This document shows positions 34,398 to 46,961 of a stretch of 64,000 bases of DNA, one piece after another (positions within the stretch are counted from its first letter, which is position 1; each line of letters starts with the position of its first letter). Source of the DNA: Botryotinia globosa (Eukaryota > Ascomycota > Leotiomycetes > Helotiales > Sclerotiniaceae); assembly GCA_014898425.1 (NCBI GenBank), contig RCSZ01000006.1, forward strand, positions 1,302,001 to 1,366,000, given 5' to 3'. Both the position numbers and the translations under genes were made by a program. The notes under the pieces are model-generated. The model was not told the origin of the DNA. It did not search any database and saw only the letters and a list, made by a program, of their open reading frames with translations.

Positions 34398-35251
34398 ATG
34401 TCGAACCCACGTATCGAAGAACTCCCAGATAACGAGGAGCCAACCAAGCAACAAGTTACCGCAGAGGATGAGGGATCCGACAGCTCTGACTCCGAGGCAG
34501 AGGGAGAGGAGGTAGCTGGTATCCCAGCAGGTTCCCAAGTCGCTTTCTCCCGCAACGAGAAGAAGGCACGCAAGTCAATTGCTAAGCTTGGCCTTACAAG
34601 AGTCCCTGGCATTACCAGAGTCACTTTGAGACGACCAAAGAATGTAAGCAACTTTTAGTTGGGTTATTTATTCAGGATTTGTGAAGTAAGCTCTCGCGAT
34701 CGAGGGCTGGTGCTTCGCAGCTGCTTCACAGGCGCGGGGTAGCTTTGGCAGCATCTGAGGATAACCTTAAGACTTCTTGCTGATCAAATCTCGGGTTATA
34801 GATCCTCTTTGTTATCAACCAGCCAGAGGTTTACAAGTCCCCAACCAGCAACACCTACATGTAAGGAACTTCTACCCCGCACTCCAAAAATACATTTTGG
34901 ACTAACAATTTCTCCAGTGTTTTCGGTGAGGCTAAGATTGAGGACCTTAACTCCCAAGCTCAAGCTTCTGCTGCCGCACAATTGGCTGCTCAAGAATCCC
35001 ACGATCACGCCGGTCACGATCACTCTGGCCACGAACACTCCCACGATCACGGAAAGGGCAAGGCTGTTGACACCGAGGAGAAGAAGGAAGAGGAAGAAGA
35101 TGACACAGAGGAGGTCGATGCCACTGGACTCGAGGACAAGGACATTGAATTAGTCATGACTCAAGCCAGCGTTTCGCGCAACAAAGCTGTAAAGGCATTG
35201 AAGGAGAATGACAACGATATAGTCAATTCCATCATGGCTCTAAGCATATAG
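34398..35251 (+). CDS. egd2: Nascent polypeptide-associated complex subunit alpha
   Basis: NAC-alpha binds ribosomes as a heterodimer with NAC-beta and shields nascent chains. Exons 34398-34643, 34802-34860 and 34918-35251 give 212 aa. After an acidic start ([15 protein letters not shown]) comes the NAC domain (~47-112; [36 protein letters not shown]). The C-terminal UBA domain reads [20 protein letters not shown]. Between them lies a His-rich insert, residues 130-146, with eight His in seventeen positions, then an acidic run. Length and domain order fit the family; gene intact. Confidence 0.95.
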
Positions 35252-35722
35252 ATCTAAGCTTACTTAGCTAGATCTTTGTGTCTTGCTGTTCTGGGTCGAC
35301 TTCTACGAATGCGTGGCAACGGTATTACGTGGGCATACAGTCACACACGTCCCGAATGAGTTTGGGAGTGCTAAATAGTAAAACTCCAATTTAAGCCATG
35401 TCACCTTCATATACATAGATATCTACTTATACTCACCGATTTGAAATGTGACATCGCGACAATGTGAAATCTTTTTTGAAATTGTTCCCACCTAGACAAA
35501 CGTCTGATACATATACAAGTTCAGGAAATAAAAATTACAATGAAAAACAAAAACGAGATTCTGTTTAATACTGATAAATTAAGAGATCTTTCACCAGGCT
35601 GAATGTTGTTGTAGCATCACGTGATATTGTATTTTCTAGCTCGAACCGAGACTTGCAGCTTTTTGACGACGAATTCAACACATTTCAGTTCTCCACTCCC
35701 TAATCATATCAACACCTTCACA
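35252..35722. other. Intergenic region
   Basis: 471 bases between NAC-alpha and ATP synthase subunit d, both on the plus strand. No supported frame. It should hold the ATP7 promoter. Confidence 0.4.
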
Positions 35723-36561
35723 ATGGCAGCCGGAGTAAGTTAAATTTTCTAATTGAAGTCATACTGCCGCCAGCAGAACTTTATCCTCCGGACCTCGCTG
35801 TCGTGCAGACTTTGCACCCCTCCGAAGAATTCCGAAGACTTCTGCCCCGACTTCCCACCCCTCGCCCTCAATGAGTCTGGATTATCACTAATCATTCTAC
35901 CTTCACAGCGCAGCGCAGCCCTCAAACTCGACTGGGCCAAAGTTTCCCAATCCCTCGGACTCAAGGGAGCCACCGCGACCTCCCTCCAAGCCTTCAAGAA
36001 GCGCAACGAAGATGCCCGTCGCCGCGTTCAAGCTCTCTCTGAGCAACCAACCAAAGTAGACTTCGCACACTACAAGTCGATCCTCAAGAACACCGCCGTT
36101 GTCGACGAAATTGAGAAGCACTTCTCTACATTCAAGCCAGCCACATATGATGTAGCCAGACAAATCAAGGCAATCGAGACTTTCGAAGCCCAAGCTATCA
36201 AGAATGCAGAGGAGACCAAGGGCAGAGTTGACTTGGAGTTGAAGGATTTGGAGAAAACATTGAAGAACATCGAGGAGGCTAGACCATTTGAGGATTTGAC
36301 TGTGGTATGTATCGGCTCCAGGAAAGGATGTGGAAAGCCAAAGGAAAGAAATGGGGTTGGCTAATGTGTGATGTGTGTCTCTAGGATGAAGTTGCTGCTG
36401 CTCGCCCAGACATTGATGAGAAGACTGCTCAACTCGTTTCCAAGGGTCGCTGGGGTGTTCCAGGTTACAAGGTACGTTTGAAGTTGCATAGTTCTGTTTT
36501 TCGAATGATACGGCTGCTAATATGTTTACAGGAGAAATTCGGCGATCTTTCTATGCTTTAG
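35723..36561 (+). CDS. atp7: Mitochondrial F1Fo ATP synthase subunit d
   Basis: Peripheral stalk subunit of the mitochondrial ATP synthase. Four exons, 35723-35734 (MAAG only), 35909-36304, 36385-36471 and 36532-36561, give 174 aa, the length of yeast Atp7. Characteristic parts: [18 protein letters not shown], the helical middle [31 protein letters not shown] across an intron, and the C-terminal [18 protein letters not shown]. The 12-nt first and 30-nt last coding exons are typical of compact fungal genes. Intact. Confidence 0.95.
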
Positions 36562-36924
36562 ATGGAATAAATTCGACTTTCCCTTTTCTTTGTTACCCGC
36601 ACTATTGTAGATAGGGACCGGTGATTGAAGAAGCAAGATCATGGTGGTTAATCGTTTAAGTGCCAAGTTGGCCAATCATGAAACTGTTTCCTCAATCTCT
36701 TGAAGATCTGATGAATTTTATGTTTTGATTGAATGCTGTTACAAAAAGTCGTCAAAGTAAACCTGTAAGGTGTTGGAACTGCAAATATATCTTATTCATC
36801 ACTCTTGGAGTCATGAGAAATGAAAATTGGAAAAGCAAAGTATCAGTTTCATTAAATGTACCAGCGTTTCATAACCGAGTTAAGATATCCACGAATATTG
36901 AGATACCCTATTCAAACCTTCTCC

Positions 36925-38085
36925 TCAAAGGTTGGTCTGCTCACTCCATTCCACCCAATCTTTCTGTGCCTGGAGATTTTTGGCGTCAGCTCCCCCCAGT
37001 CCATCCAGAACCCACTTCGCCTCTTTAACCAGTTCCATTTCGGTCTTCTGAGCTTCTCCTAATACCATCCCCTTCAACCAAAACGTATGGGGCCACCCAT
37101 ATTCTACTCGAATCTTCACACTATGACCTCTCTCCTTCAACCCAAGCGCAAGACACACCCCGTCAGAATAATATATATCGTTAGTACAAAGCTGTATGAA
37201 CCATTTTGTATTGATGTCTTCTTGATCGCTTCCAACAGGTTTGGATGCCTCAGTGAGCTTCGGCATCTCTGTCAACATTTCCAAAGGCATCTTATACCCC
37301 TTGACTCTGTTTTCTCTCGTCACAGCCGGCTTGTTTAATATCCCTGTATAAAACTCCTCTTTCATACTCGTGTGTATAATTTTCCATTCTTTTGGGATAC
37401 TTGTCCCGTTATCCGTAGCATCACACGTTACTGGACATCTCAAGATAACTCCTAGTATCCGCTTTCCTTCTCTCTCAATCCCGTCTCCCTTTTGAAGGAA
37501 AGTCAAAGCGACGGTAGCCGCCAGTTGCCCCCCACTCGAACTTCCCACGAGGACGAATTTTCGGGATGGGAATTCAGTGCAGAGATGGGTGAAAGCAGTC
37601 AGTGCATCGGAGACAGCATCATCGGCAGTGAAAGCGGGGAGTAGGCGGTAGGATATTGACAGGAGTGGGAGGGAAAGAGACAGTGATAGTTGACGACATG
37701 TTAGATCTTCGGAATCGAGATCGCCAACGTAAAGACCGCCGCCGTGGAAATAGATGATCAGTGGTTGAGAATCTGGATTAGGAACAGAGGCGGAGTTGTT
37801 GGCGGAAGCGGGAGTGTAGAGGCGAGTAGGGATTTCGTGGCCAGATGGCGAAGGGATGGAAGAAGGGGTTATGAGGAGGTTCTGAGTAAGGTGAACAAGA
37901 GAAGTGCGGAGAAGACTGGTGTTTTGATTGATGCAGTTTTGGCTGTATACAGATTTGCGGACATCAGCAGAGGTGGAGGTACTAGGCGCTGGGAGATGAG
38001 GGATATGTGATTCCCAGGCTGGGTTGAGAGGAGGAGGATGGGTTAGGATGAGGGGGTGAGTGCTGGAACCAGGGGTAGAAGACAT
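36925..38085 (-). CDS. Alpha/beta hydrolase (HSL-type esterase/lipase)
   Basis: Single exon, 386 aa. Hallmarks of the hormone-sensitive lipase-like (abhydrolase_3) group are the oxyanion-hole motif HGGG at 114-117, the nucleophile elbow G-S-Ser183-S-G, and a probable catalytic His333 in YGWPHTFW. The acidic member is probably Asp303 or Asp308 in TNDIYYSDG. No signal peptide, so it is probably cytosolic. Substrates are likely short to medium acyl esters or a secondary metabolite; the sequence does not say. No neighbouring biosynthetic genes suggest a cluster. It is convergent with ATP7. Confidence 0.85.
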   Translation of the reverse strand: MSSTPGSSTHPLILTHPPPLNPAWESHIPHLPAPSTSTSADVRKSVYSQNCINQNTSLLRTSLVHLTQNLLITPSSIPSPSGHEIPTRLYTPASANNSASVPNPDSQPLIIYFHGGGLYVGDLDSEDLTCRQLSLSLSLPLLSISYRLLPAFTADDAVSDALTAFTHLCTEFPSRKFVLVGSSSGGQLAATVALTFLQKGDGIEREGKRILGVILRCPVTCDATDNGTSIPKEWKIIHTSMKEEFYTGILNKPAVTRENRVKGYKMPLEMLTEMPKLTEASKPVGSDQEDINTKWFIQLCTNDIYYSDGVCLALGLKERGHSVKIRVEYGWPHTFWLKGMVLGEAQKTEMELVKEAKWVLDGLGGADAKNLQAQKDWVEWSEQTNL

Positions 38086-39067
38086 TGGGGTTCAACTGTT
38101 TGATTGTTCGATTGCTGCTTGGTGTTATTGTCTCAAGTAATGATTTCAAGTTGAGGGAATCTTCAACTAAATAAATAGGGTGTGAGTTAGTGGTCATTTG
38201 GGCTTAGCCTAGCATTCAAAGTTGACCGTTGGAAGACTGGTGACGGAAGAACTATCAACCTCGCTCGAAGATTGATGATTAATGTAATACAAAGATGATT
38301 CTACAAACTACAATATTTTGAAAGCCAGATTATTTTCCGGTGGATGAGTGGTAGGGTGTACAAGGCGTGCGAGGTATGATGGCGTTTTGTACGATGTAGA
38401 CTACCGCGCACTCATGTATGCAGGCTCTTTAGCGTAACTTTCCCGAGGCGGGGTATTGTGTGTTCCTCGTACTGAGAACTCAATCTTAGTTTCAGCAACA
38501 TGCATTTCCAGTGTGAAAATTGATACCGGTACTGGAGATGATGCTCGAGCTTTAATCTCCATACTCGATCGTATCTTGTTCTAGTTGTCTAATCACCGAG
38601 CAACAGTTCTTCCAATATCGACATAATGATTGTTTTAGGTTAGGCCGGAAACGATGAATGCTCCTGGAGTCGTCCCAGTTCTCGAACGATGGTATAAGTG
38701 ATGACGATGGATAACTAGTCCTCTTTAATTCTTAGTCGCCAAAATCACTATTGACATGCCCTTTATACCGCCCTTCAGAGGATGTTTTATCACTCTCGTC
38801 TCAAGCCCACTCGTTGGTGATTATGTTTGACTCTCACCGCCATCGACAAACCGGCACAATGAAAGCGGTGAGTTGCAAATTAAAAAATGATTGGTCTCGT
38901 CTTTCATTCACTATGTAAATTGAACTACTTTTATACTTTCACGATTTAGTGAATCTTGTTGTGTTTATTTCTTGCTGGACCATAAATATGTGCCAGTGAT
39001 ACACCATTGCACCTAACATCGGGATTCATGCTGGACTACATGGAGCATAGGTGCATCCCATCAAATC
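38086..39067. other. Divergent intergenic region
   Basis: 982 bases between the hydrolase (-) and the F-box gene (+). No supported frame or RNA gene. Confidence 0.4.
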
Positions 39068-40429
39068 ATGGCTGGAACACCGATCAAGGTTCCTGGAAAG
39101 AATACTCGTGACTCGAGCAAATCTGCTGTTCTGGCCAGAAAGATCATGGTATGGACTCTCATGATAGAATAAAACATACCGAACTAGCTTAACTGACTTC
39201 GAAACCTAGAAACGACCGCCTGGGAGGCCTCTCAAGAAGAAATCCTCAAAGGTCGCATCACAAACGTCAAAGTCTTTCACTTCTATTCTTCGGGAGTCAA
39301 AAGTCCGCACTTTGAAGAACATCAAATCGAGACGTAAGATGTCGGAACTTGAGAAGTTACCAACGGAGATACTTGAGCAGATCTTCTTCGGCTGCTGGAA
39401 CTTGAGTTTGCCAGCATGTAGTCCAGTCATAGGAGGAAAACTGAGTAGTGTTGCTGTCTATAACAAGATTATTATTGCTGCTTTTGGTCCACTTTGGGAT
39501 AAATGGTATGGGCAACTGTTGGATTCAAGTTTGGACTTGGACTATAGTGGCAATAGCATTTTACAGGTAAGCCTAGATATCATAGCTAGATCAGGAACTT
39601 GCTGACGACATGGACTTAGTCTGCTATCTTGAAATACCGCTGGGCAAAATTGCCGATACTTCTCCAGGGGCAAGACTTATGGGTTCAGAAATACGCACTA
39701 GAACGTCCATTTCCGCTGGCTCTTGGGATGGCTGCGTTTCACCACGGGAACAATTTAGAAGGTATTGACCCTAAGAATGCCTCGTCGGCTGAATTACTTG
39801 ACAATGATTTTGCCAAGTACTGTAATGCCTTTCAAAGAATGGATGTCTCTTATACAACGGGTGCCTCCGAAACAATGGATTTAACATTGCCAGGTCTGAT
39901 TGAGAAAAGAGAACAAATCTTCAATCTGGGTATTCGCAATTATGCGAATGTTGCTAGAGGTATCGAGATACCTCATACACTCTTGATGGGCCCATGGGAT
40001 GAGGAAGCCGTCAAGTTCTTATTTTGGTTAGTCATGGGAGGAGCACGTATTGATTGGCTCGCGTCAACGAGCGGAGAGGTATTACTCCCCCGAAAACGAT
40101 TTGTGTCAAGGTAATGGCTAATAGAAATCTAGGCAGCTATTATCGGTTATAAAAACGCAGTTCGAGAGTCTAGAATTGAGGTCATACACCTCTTACTGTA
40201 TGCTGGCGTCAATCATAAGCTTGATGAAGACATTTTTCAATATTCTCTTGAGAATGCAGATCCAAACAGGCATTTTATGACCATACTTCTGATGATTTAC
40301 CTTCCGTATCAAGACCCTTATCCTTGGATCATTGAAGAGATTTTCCGCTTCAGAAGTAGTCATGAGCATGAGAATGATAACAAGAAGGTTAGGTTGGTCG
40401 AGGATTTCCTTACGGTATTCAATGTTTGA
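39068..40429 (+). CDS. F-box protein with basic AT-hook-like N-terminus
   Basis: Four exons, 39068-39148, 39210-39566, 39620-40078 and 40133-40429, give 397 aa. A basic N-terminus carries KRPPGRPLKKK (28-38), close to an AT-hook core. A degenerate F-box follows at ~72-115 (ELEKLPTEILEQIFFGCWNL). The rest is helical, with pieces resembling ankyrin-like pairs (VIHLLLYAGVNHKLDEDIF). F-box proteins recruit substrates to SCF ubiquitin ligases. Large expanded F-box sets of unknown targets are common in these fungi. The pairing with an AT-hook-like segment would suggest a nuclear target, as inference. Confidence 0.72.
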
Positions 40430-40727
40430 TTGCTCAAGGTTAGGCGTTAAGTTTAGATTTGATAGCCAAATACTTTCCAATACCCAAATTAATATGCGAT
40501 TTTCAAAAGCTTTATGGTGCAGACGCAAATTCGAAAATCAAGAAGTAGAAGATAAATAATTCACGTGATTGTGGTAACACTTAAGGTTATTAGATCTGGA
40601 TATTTGGATTGTCCAAGCTTTTTTTTTTTGATAGAAATATATTTGCGCCATCAACGGTTCAAAAATAAGGCTCATGAAGCAGCAAGTAATAATTCGTAAA
40701 CAGTCGGATTAGCTCTTTTCAGCTGCT

Positions 40728-42625
40728 ATGCGGTCACATATACATAACCATGTACCATCAGCATCTTTATTGAGATTTCTGCGGGCACAATCTGAAGGCG
40801 TTTGTTTTTTCAGTTCCAACCCAAGACAAGGTTATTCTTTGGATCATGCCCCTCATGTTCCAGCTTCTAGCCTAGGATACAATTATCCTTCGAGGTCATG
40901 TCGGCGACCACTTTCAACTTCACTACAGCGTGGAGCGACCGTTGAAGCTGGGTTACAAAATCCGAAATTTCTGGGATCGCGATTGGCCACCTCGAATTCT
41001 TCTTCAAACGATACTCAACCCACACGGGTAACTCTATCAAGCAAGAAATCTGCGACTCAAAATCGCTCACAGACAAGTCGTGGAATCTTCACGGGCGCAA
41101 GAAAATGGCCATTCAAGCTTTGGTCTTCGAAAAGGGATGGAAAACCATTGCAACCGGACGATTTACCACATCTCGGTGAGGATGGAAGAGAAATAGATGT
41201 GTTTAGTCTAGGTCGCTCTGTATCTGTAAAGGCTGCCAGTGAGCCTCGACTACGATGTACAGAGTTAGATGAGAATGGGAATGTGGTTCTTGTGAATGGG
41301 GAGTTCAAGAAGAGCGAGCTTATTGCTAAGGTGGGACAGGACATCTTTCTTCGCAGACATTTTGAGTGTGCCAATACTAATTTGCACATAGTATGGACTA
41401 CTTCCTCGAGATCTTCGAAAAATTGACTCGAGTACGCTTCCGCATATCCTCGTTCGTCCTTCAGCTATCCTCATCAACCTCCTCCATCTTCGAGTCCTCA
41501 TAAAGTCGAACAGAGTCTTGATTTTCGACGCTTATGGCTCTACCGATACTTATACACAATCGCTTTTCATGTATGATTTAGAAGGAAAGCTCAGCCAAAA
41601 GCAAAATTCTGTATCTGCCGGTGCCCTTCCATACGAATTTCGCGCCCTCGAAGCTGTCCTCATATCAGTTACATCTGGCTTGGAAAAGGAATTTGAAACG
41701 GTCCGAGAACCAGTTGTTAGGGTTCTAAAGGAGTTAGAAGAGGACATCGATCGAGACAAGCTTCGCTACCTCCTTATTTATTCCAAGAAACTCGGCACGT
41801 TCGAACAGAAGGCGAAATTGGTCAGGGACTCGATTGATGAGTTATTGGAGGCAGATGACGATCTAGCTGCTATGTATCTTACCGAGAAAGACCATGATCT
41901 GAAGAGAGGGGAGGATGATCATACCGAAGTCGAAATGTTGTTGGAATCTTACCACAAGCTTTGCGACGAAATTGTCCAAGAGTCTGGAAATTTAGTCTCT
42001 AACATTAGAAACACTGAAGAAATGTATGATTATAGAACGCCCATTCCCCTCCTGTTAAACATGTACTAATTTAAAGATCTACAGTGTCAAAGCCATCCTC
42101 GATGCAAATCGCAACTCCCTCATGCTTCTCGAGCTCAAAATATCCATTGGAACGCTCGGTATGGGTTCCGGCGCATTCATCGCCGCTCTGTACGGCATGA
42201 ATTTGAAGAACCATATCGAAGAAACCGACCTTGGTTTCTTAGGCGTATCAGGCTGGTGTGGAATATTCGCTGCCATCGTCTGGTTCTACGGAATCTCCAA
42301 ACTCAAGAAAGTTCAACGCGTCAGTATGTGGGGAGAAAGTGGAATGCGCGGTCGCAATTGGAGAGTTGCGGAAGATGAGACGAAGGCTTTAGAAATGGAT
42401 AAGGGAAGGAGAGATAGGGGAAGAAGATTGAAAGAGGAGAGGGGAAGTGCTATGGAAGAGGTTAGGGCGAAGGTGATGGAACAGAGAAAATCTATTCATG
42501 AGAGTGCACAGGCTGCAGGGAATGCGGAAAAGAGGGCAAGAGAGATGGCGGCTAGAAGTGCTGGACACGGGCATGGACACGGTCATGGTCATGGTCATGG
42601 TCATGGTCATGCGAAAAGGGGATGA
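40728..42625 (+). CDS. mrs2: Mitochondrial inner-membrane magnesium channel MRS2
   Basis: CorA/MRS2 family channel that imports Mg2+ into mitochondria. Exons 40728-41330, 41392-42023 and 42085-42625 give 591 aa. The first ~120 residues are Ser/Arg-rich, fitting a mitochondrial presequence. The GLLPRDLRKID and LPYEFRALEAVL stretches and the helical domain match the family. The pore signature YGMN is at 448-451, between two membrane helices (GMGSGAFIAAL and GWCGIFAAIVWFYGI). The first donor is GTGGGA, weaker than usual. The matrix-facing C-terminus ends with about eight Gly-His pairs, an uncommon addition. Confidence 0.93.
42567..42612 (+). repeat. GGTCAT microrepeat encoding a Gly-His tail
   Basis: Six-base units (GGNCAY) repeated about eight times just before the MRS2 stop codon. 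Such repeats readily change copy number, so tail length may vary between strains. Confidence 0.85.
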
Positions 42626-44108
42626 AACACCGCTACTGATACTTAGATATCGGATTCCTCTAGAGGATAGGTGGGAGGGCGAGAGTATATTTTGATATGG
42701 CGTCATGGATATGTGTGTACGAATATGAATGAGTATATGTATGAAAAAAGGGGTCGGGCGTTTCTCACTAGCAAAAGTCTTACAAGAACGTGGCGAGGAG
42801 CTTTTGGTAATGGTCTAGCTGTACTTTACTGAGATTAGATAGATGGGTGAAGCTTAGATTTGGATGGGGACTCCCCTCTCGGAAAGATTTGATTGGGATG
42901 TTTGTTAATGAGATACCTCACTTCTCTTTATTAATCTACTTACTTCAAGTCCTTTCTTTCCTTCATTTAGTTGGTTGATTGATTCGATGATGATTCATTC
43001 TTGTAAGAGGTGGAAGGAATCAATGTAGAATTGGATGGAATGAGGGATAGATAATGTGAATATATGTGTAGTTTGTAGGTATGTAGCAATGTGAAAAGCT
43101 TGCCAAAGATACGAAAATAATAGGTCCCTGATAGTGCGCTGGTGTATCTTCATAATAAGTATTGCATCAAGAAGCTTGAGTATCCTCATGTTCATCACAT
43201 ACTCATTGCTACCTGCCTCGGTAGCTTTCATATGTGATCCCACCTCATCCATAGATACAACATTGAATCTTACTCCTCATCACCGATATGTATATCTCCC
43301 GTATATAACCGCAGACAAGAAAGCCAGCTATCTCCTCGCGCTTGTCTACACATTTGGAGTTTCTGGTATCTTAACTTCCCTTCACCCATTGGATTGAGCC
43401 TCCAAAAAGAATCGATTTGAAAACGTCCGAGAGGAAGCACAAATCGGCCAGTCTCTTGTAGCTTCTTAAACCCATCTTAATGGATATAATGGATGCGCAT
43501 CTCCGGCGCTTCTACATTCTTCTTTTCTTTCATATCTTCTATTTCTCCAGATACACGTTGACTTCTCAGATATTCCCAGATCATTCATCTGGATTAATTG
43601 AGATGGTTATTTAACTTTGCCGAAAAATGAGAGCCCACTGCGTTGACCTTGTGCTCAATAAAAGGTTGTTTGAACTTGCGTAGGTTGTCGATCGCAGACT
43701 AATGATTCTAACATGAAATCAAGTTCTCACGGGAGATAGGCATCAATTCCCTGTTTTAGACTTCGTCTGTTCCAACACTTAGGTGCCTTTTTGTTTTTCA
43801 TATCCAGTCTCGTCTGTGAGTCTCATCATTGCTCGTCTAAGGCGAGAAAAACTCAGTTTTGAGGGCGGCATAATGAATGCTTGAGAAAGCAGTGAGAGCG
43901 TGCAAAGAATGCTAGAAGTGAAATCGGAAATTGGGGGGGGGGGGGGGTAATTTGAGGTGGAAGCAATTTCGAGGATGCTTGAAATTTAGCGTTGGTATTT
44001 CCGAGGGCTTCATAAGATAGTTTAATACCCTCTCATTAGGTAGCTCACTTCAACGTGTTAATGACTGTAATACTGACATTTGTATTCCATCAATTTCCTC
44101 AAAAAGCT
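42626..44108. other. Intergenic region between convergent genes
   Basis: 1.48 kb with no supported gene. It contains a 15-base G run at 43933-43947. Small frames near 43134-43397 overlap on opposite strands and have no support. Confidence 0.45.
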
Positions 44109-46961
44109 CTATGTCTCTGGAAGAAGGGGCTTTGATGTTTCGCGGCCGTTGTGCGCTTGGTTAACGGTGTTCGTCATAGCCTCGTCGCTTACCCTTTTCC
44201 ACTCAGCCTCCACCAGTCCCCATTTCTCTTCAGCATTAGTATACGCTTTTGAGCTGTGTCCACAATCCTTGACGATTTGTAATAAATTCTTCGTATAGTT
44301 GCATCGAGCTAAATCCCAATCGACGCGAAGTTGGCGACATGTTTCTAAGGTAAAGGTTCTTGGAAGGTATGGTTCGGGTAGGATAGTGAGTGTTACAGAT
44401 TCGTCGTGGGGTTCCGCGAGAGGACTCCCATTGTCTTCGAACAGTTTTTTCAGATAATTCCCAGACTTCTTGATACCTTGGAACTTCCACTGGGATTGAT
44501 TGGTCGCTGATTGGGCATTTCGGTAGTCTTCGCCACTTGGCACTCCGATTCCAGCCGATGAGAACGCAAGTTGAGAAGACCAGTCTTGAATTAATGGATC
44601 ATGGGTACCGGAGCTCACAGAGAACAACCGGACTGCAATGTGTAGATATTGGGCAAAAGTCGACTTCTCAACTCCCGACGTCTCGTTGTGGTCCTTAGAG
44701 GACAACAATACTAATGCTTGTCGAACAACCCCCTGAATACAAAGACTGTAGAAAGCTGACAGCCACCAGAATCGGTTTCGCATGTTTTCTTTCAGAAAGA
44801 TAACTCGAGATAGTTCATCCAGGTACTGTTCTATTTGTAGTTCAAGATCCCGTATGCAATCGACCTTACAAACAGACGATTCACATACTTCATGCGAATG
44901 CTCGAAGCCGCCCAATGTATTGATGTGCAGAACCTCGAAACAAGTGCGAAGACAGGTGAGTGAGTAAGCAATTAGTTGATTCTGTAAATTTATATGAGCT
45001 AGAGTCATAAGGAATATAGAATACTACTACTTACACTTTCAAAACTTGCTTGAAATATAGCTGCAGAATGTAAAAGTAATAGAAAATCTTCTATGGTCCC
45101 ATTGTGTGATGTTATCCAGGGATGGACTGCTTTTTCTGCACTTTCACAATTGAGAAACCCCCAAAGTATAGTCAAAATGCAGTCGTCGAGCGGCTCCAAC
45201 ACAGCCGATGCAGTGTCTTTGAATCTTTCCAACAAGGATGATCTGTTTCGTTGTAGATCAACGGCTAACGGCCTACTACTTGCCAAATTTTGGAGAAATT
45301 GACCAATTTTTGTAGGGTGTGAAGCGTTCATAATCTCGGGACGTAAATCCTTTTCGCGACGCTTGGATATTTCGAGGCGACATTGATTCGCAGAAAGCCA
45401 TGGCTTGTACATTTGCGATGTAGATGTATCCCGTGTTTGAATGGCTCTTTCAGGGCACAATGATATCGGGAGCATTTTCTTTTTGATATCGCCCCGTTTA
45501 CATCCAATACTGTGCCACGGTCCACTCTGCTTCCCTTTACACTGAATGCAACAGTTTTGTGCATCGCACTTTAAAATGTTAGCTACTTCTTCTGGATGCT
45601 TTGAGTATAGATTGAACAAATTTTTGATGAATAGGAGAGCCGTGTACAGTAACACGGAACCAAACGTCAAGAAAGACGATCTTCACATTTTTCTGGTGTT
45701 GCGACACACTTCTCAAGATAACAGGACCCGTTATCATTCATGTGAATGATCGCTTTGAAGATTGACCAAGCGACCCTGATGAATATGAAGGAAAACAATA
45801 CCAAATCGTATCACAGAAAATTATTCTCTGAAGTGAAGGGAAGTTAGATCGGTGGACTTACTGGCTTTCGTAAGAACTTACAGCGCCAACAAGCTCCTAT
45901 AGCTTTTACAGCATTGGCTTTGGCACGTGTGGCGGAGTCCAAAGGGCCCATACGATGAGGTGAAGATCCATAGGTAGTTGGCATACTCGAACAACCGGGC
46001 GTCGAACTAAAAACCCCTTCTTGAAAGCTTGATGGTGTATTGCCGAGGCTAGAGTCGCTTCGATTCAGAATAGGTTTGACAACAATGTCGATTCCTTGTG
46101 ACTGTGAATTCTTTGATGGCACACTGTGGACTGGCTCTACAGGACTCAGAGGTCGAGGTGTTGGTACGTCTAGTACTGCCACAGGAGCTGAAGGCGTGTC
46201 TCTCCATGCTGGTATATCGGTTATAGAGTTCTGAATTCCGCTAATAACCGGAGTATCTATTATCAATTGAAGACTTTCGCTTGATTCATGCGCATTCTCC
46301 AAAGAACTATTGTCGAGCCGAGTATCATCCAGCATATTGGTGTCTGGGTCAAAGTGATCTTGGTCCACAATATTTACCAGATCAAACCAGTCTGGCAGGT
46401 TCTCGTCGCCATTATACTCGATCTGAAAGTCTGTAGAAGTACCAAAGTTATTGTTGTTCAGGTCCAAATCATTCAATTGCACGTCGGCGGACCGCTCATC
46501 TGAAAGTCGCATATCTTGCGCAAATGCATCAAAATCACCCGAGAATTCAGGTAGTGGTGCTAAGCAATCTTGGTATGCAAAGATATCTACATCCATGTTT
46601 GAGTCTCCAGTATCAATGATCAAGTCATGATAAAACGATCCGTGCAAATCAGTCTGATAATTGTACAAGTCGGGTACCTCCAAAGTATGAAGAGATGAGT
46701 TCCGAGTGATAGTGGCTTTGCGAGTATCATATGCATAGCGAAATCGAAAGTCCAGCCGTTTGGACAGACATCGAGCAGTCTCGACTTGGCAATCTTCTCG
46801 TACATCAATGACTATTTCATCCGCCGAGCCTTTTCTGAAGGTAACCAATTGTATATAAATAGAAAGATTTGATTTGTTATTCAGATCTATGAAAATTAGC
46901 ATGTATAACTGGTCAATCCAGTAGATTTACCAATTCCTGTGGTATCTAAGAAGTCATCCAT
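44109..46961 (-). CDS. Zn2Cys6 zinc-cluster transcription factor
   Basis: Four exons, 46961-46931 (MDDFLDTTGI), 46886-45862, 45568-45035 and 44981-44109, give 820 aa. The binuclear zinc cluster is internal: Cys343-x2-Cys346-x6-Cys353, Cys359-x2-Cys362, Cys375 (CWRCKFLRKPC, WHSIGCKRG). A 293-nt intron falls exactly between Pro352 and Cys353, so reading the unspliced frame hides the domain. Before it lies an acidic, Asp/Asn-rich region (possible activation domain). After it lies a long helical region without recognisable motifs. The placement in mid-protein, with WHSIGCKRG after the last Cys, is like a large Leotiomycete group of C6 proteins. Targets unknown. Confidence 0.85.

Noticed and set aside
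43134..43397. Hydrophobic 87-codon frame with an overlapping minus-strand frame
   Set aside because: No supporting structure. Lies in a low-complexity intergenic stretch.
43933..43947. G15 run as a functional element
   Set aside because: A lone homopolymer between convergent genes with no paired structure. Likely slippage or assembly artefact.
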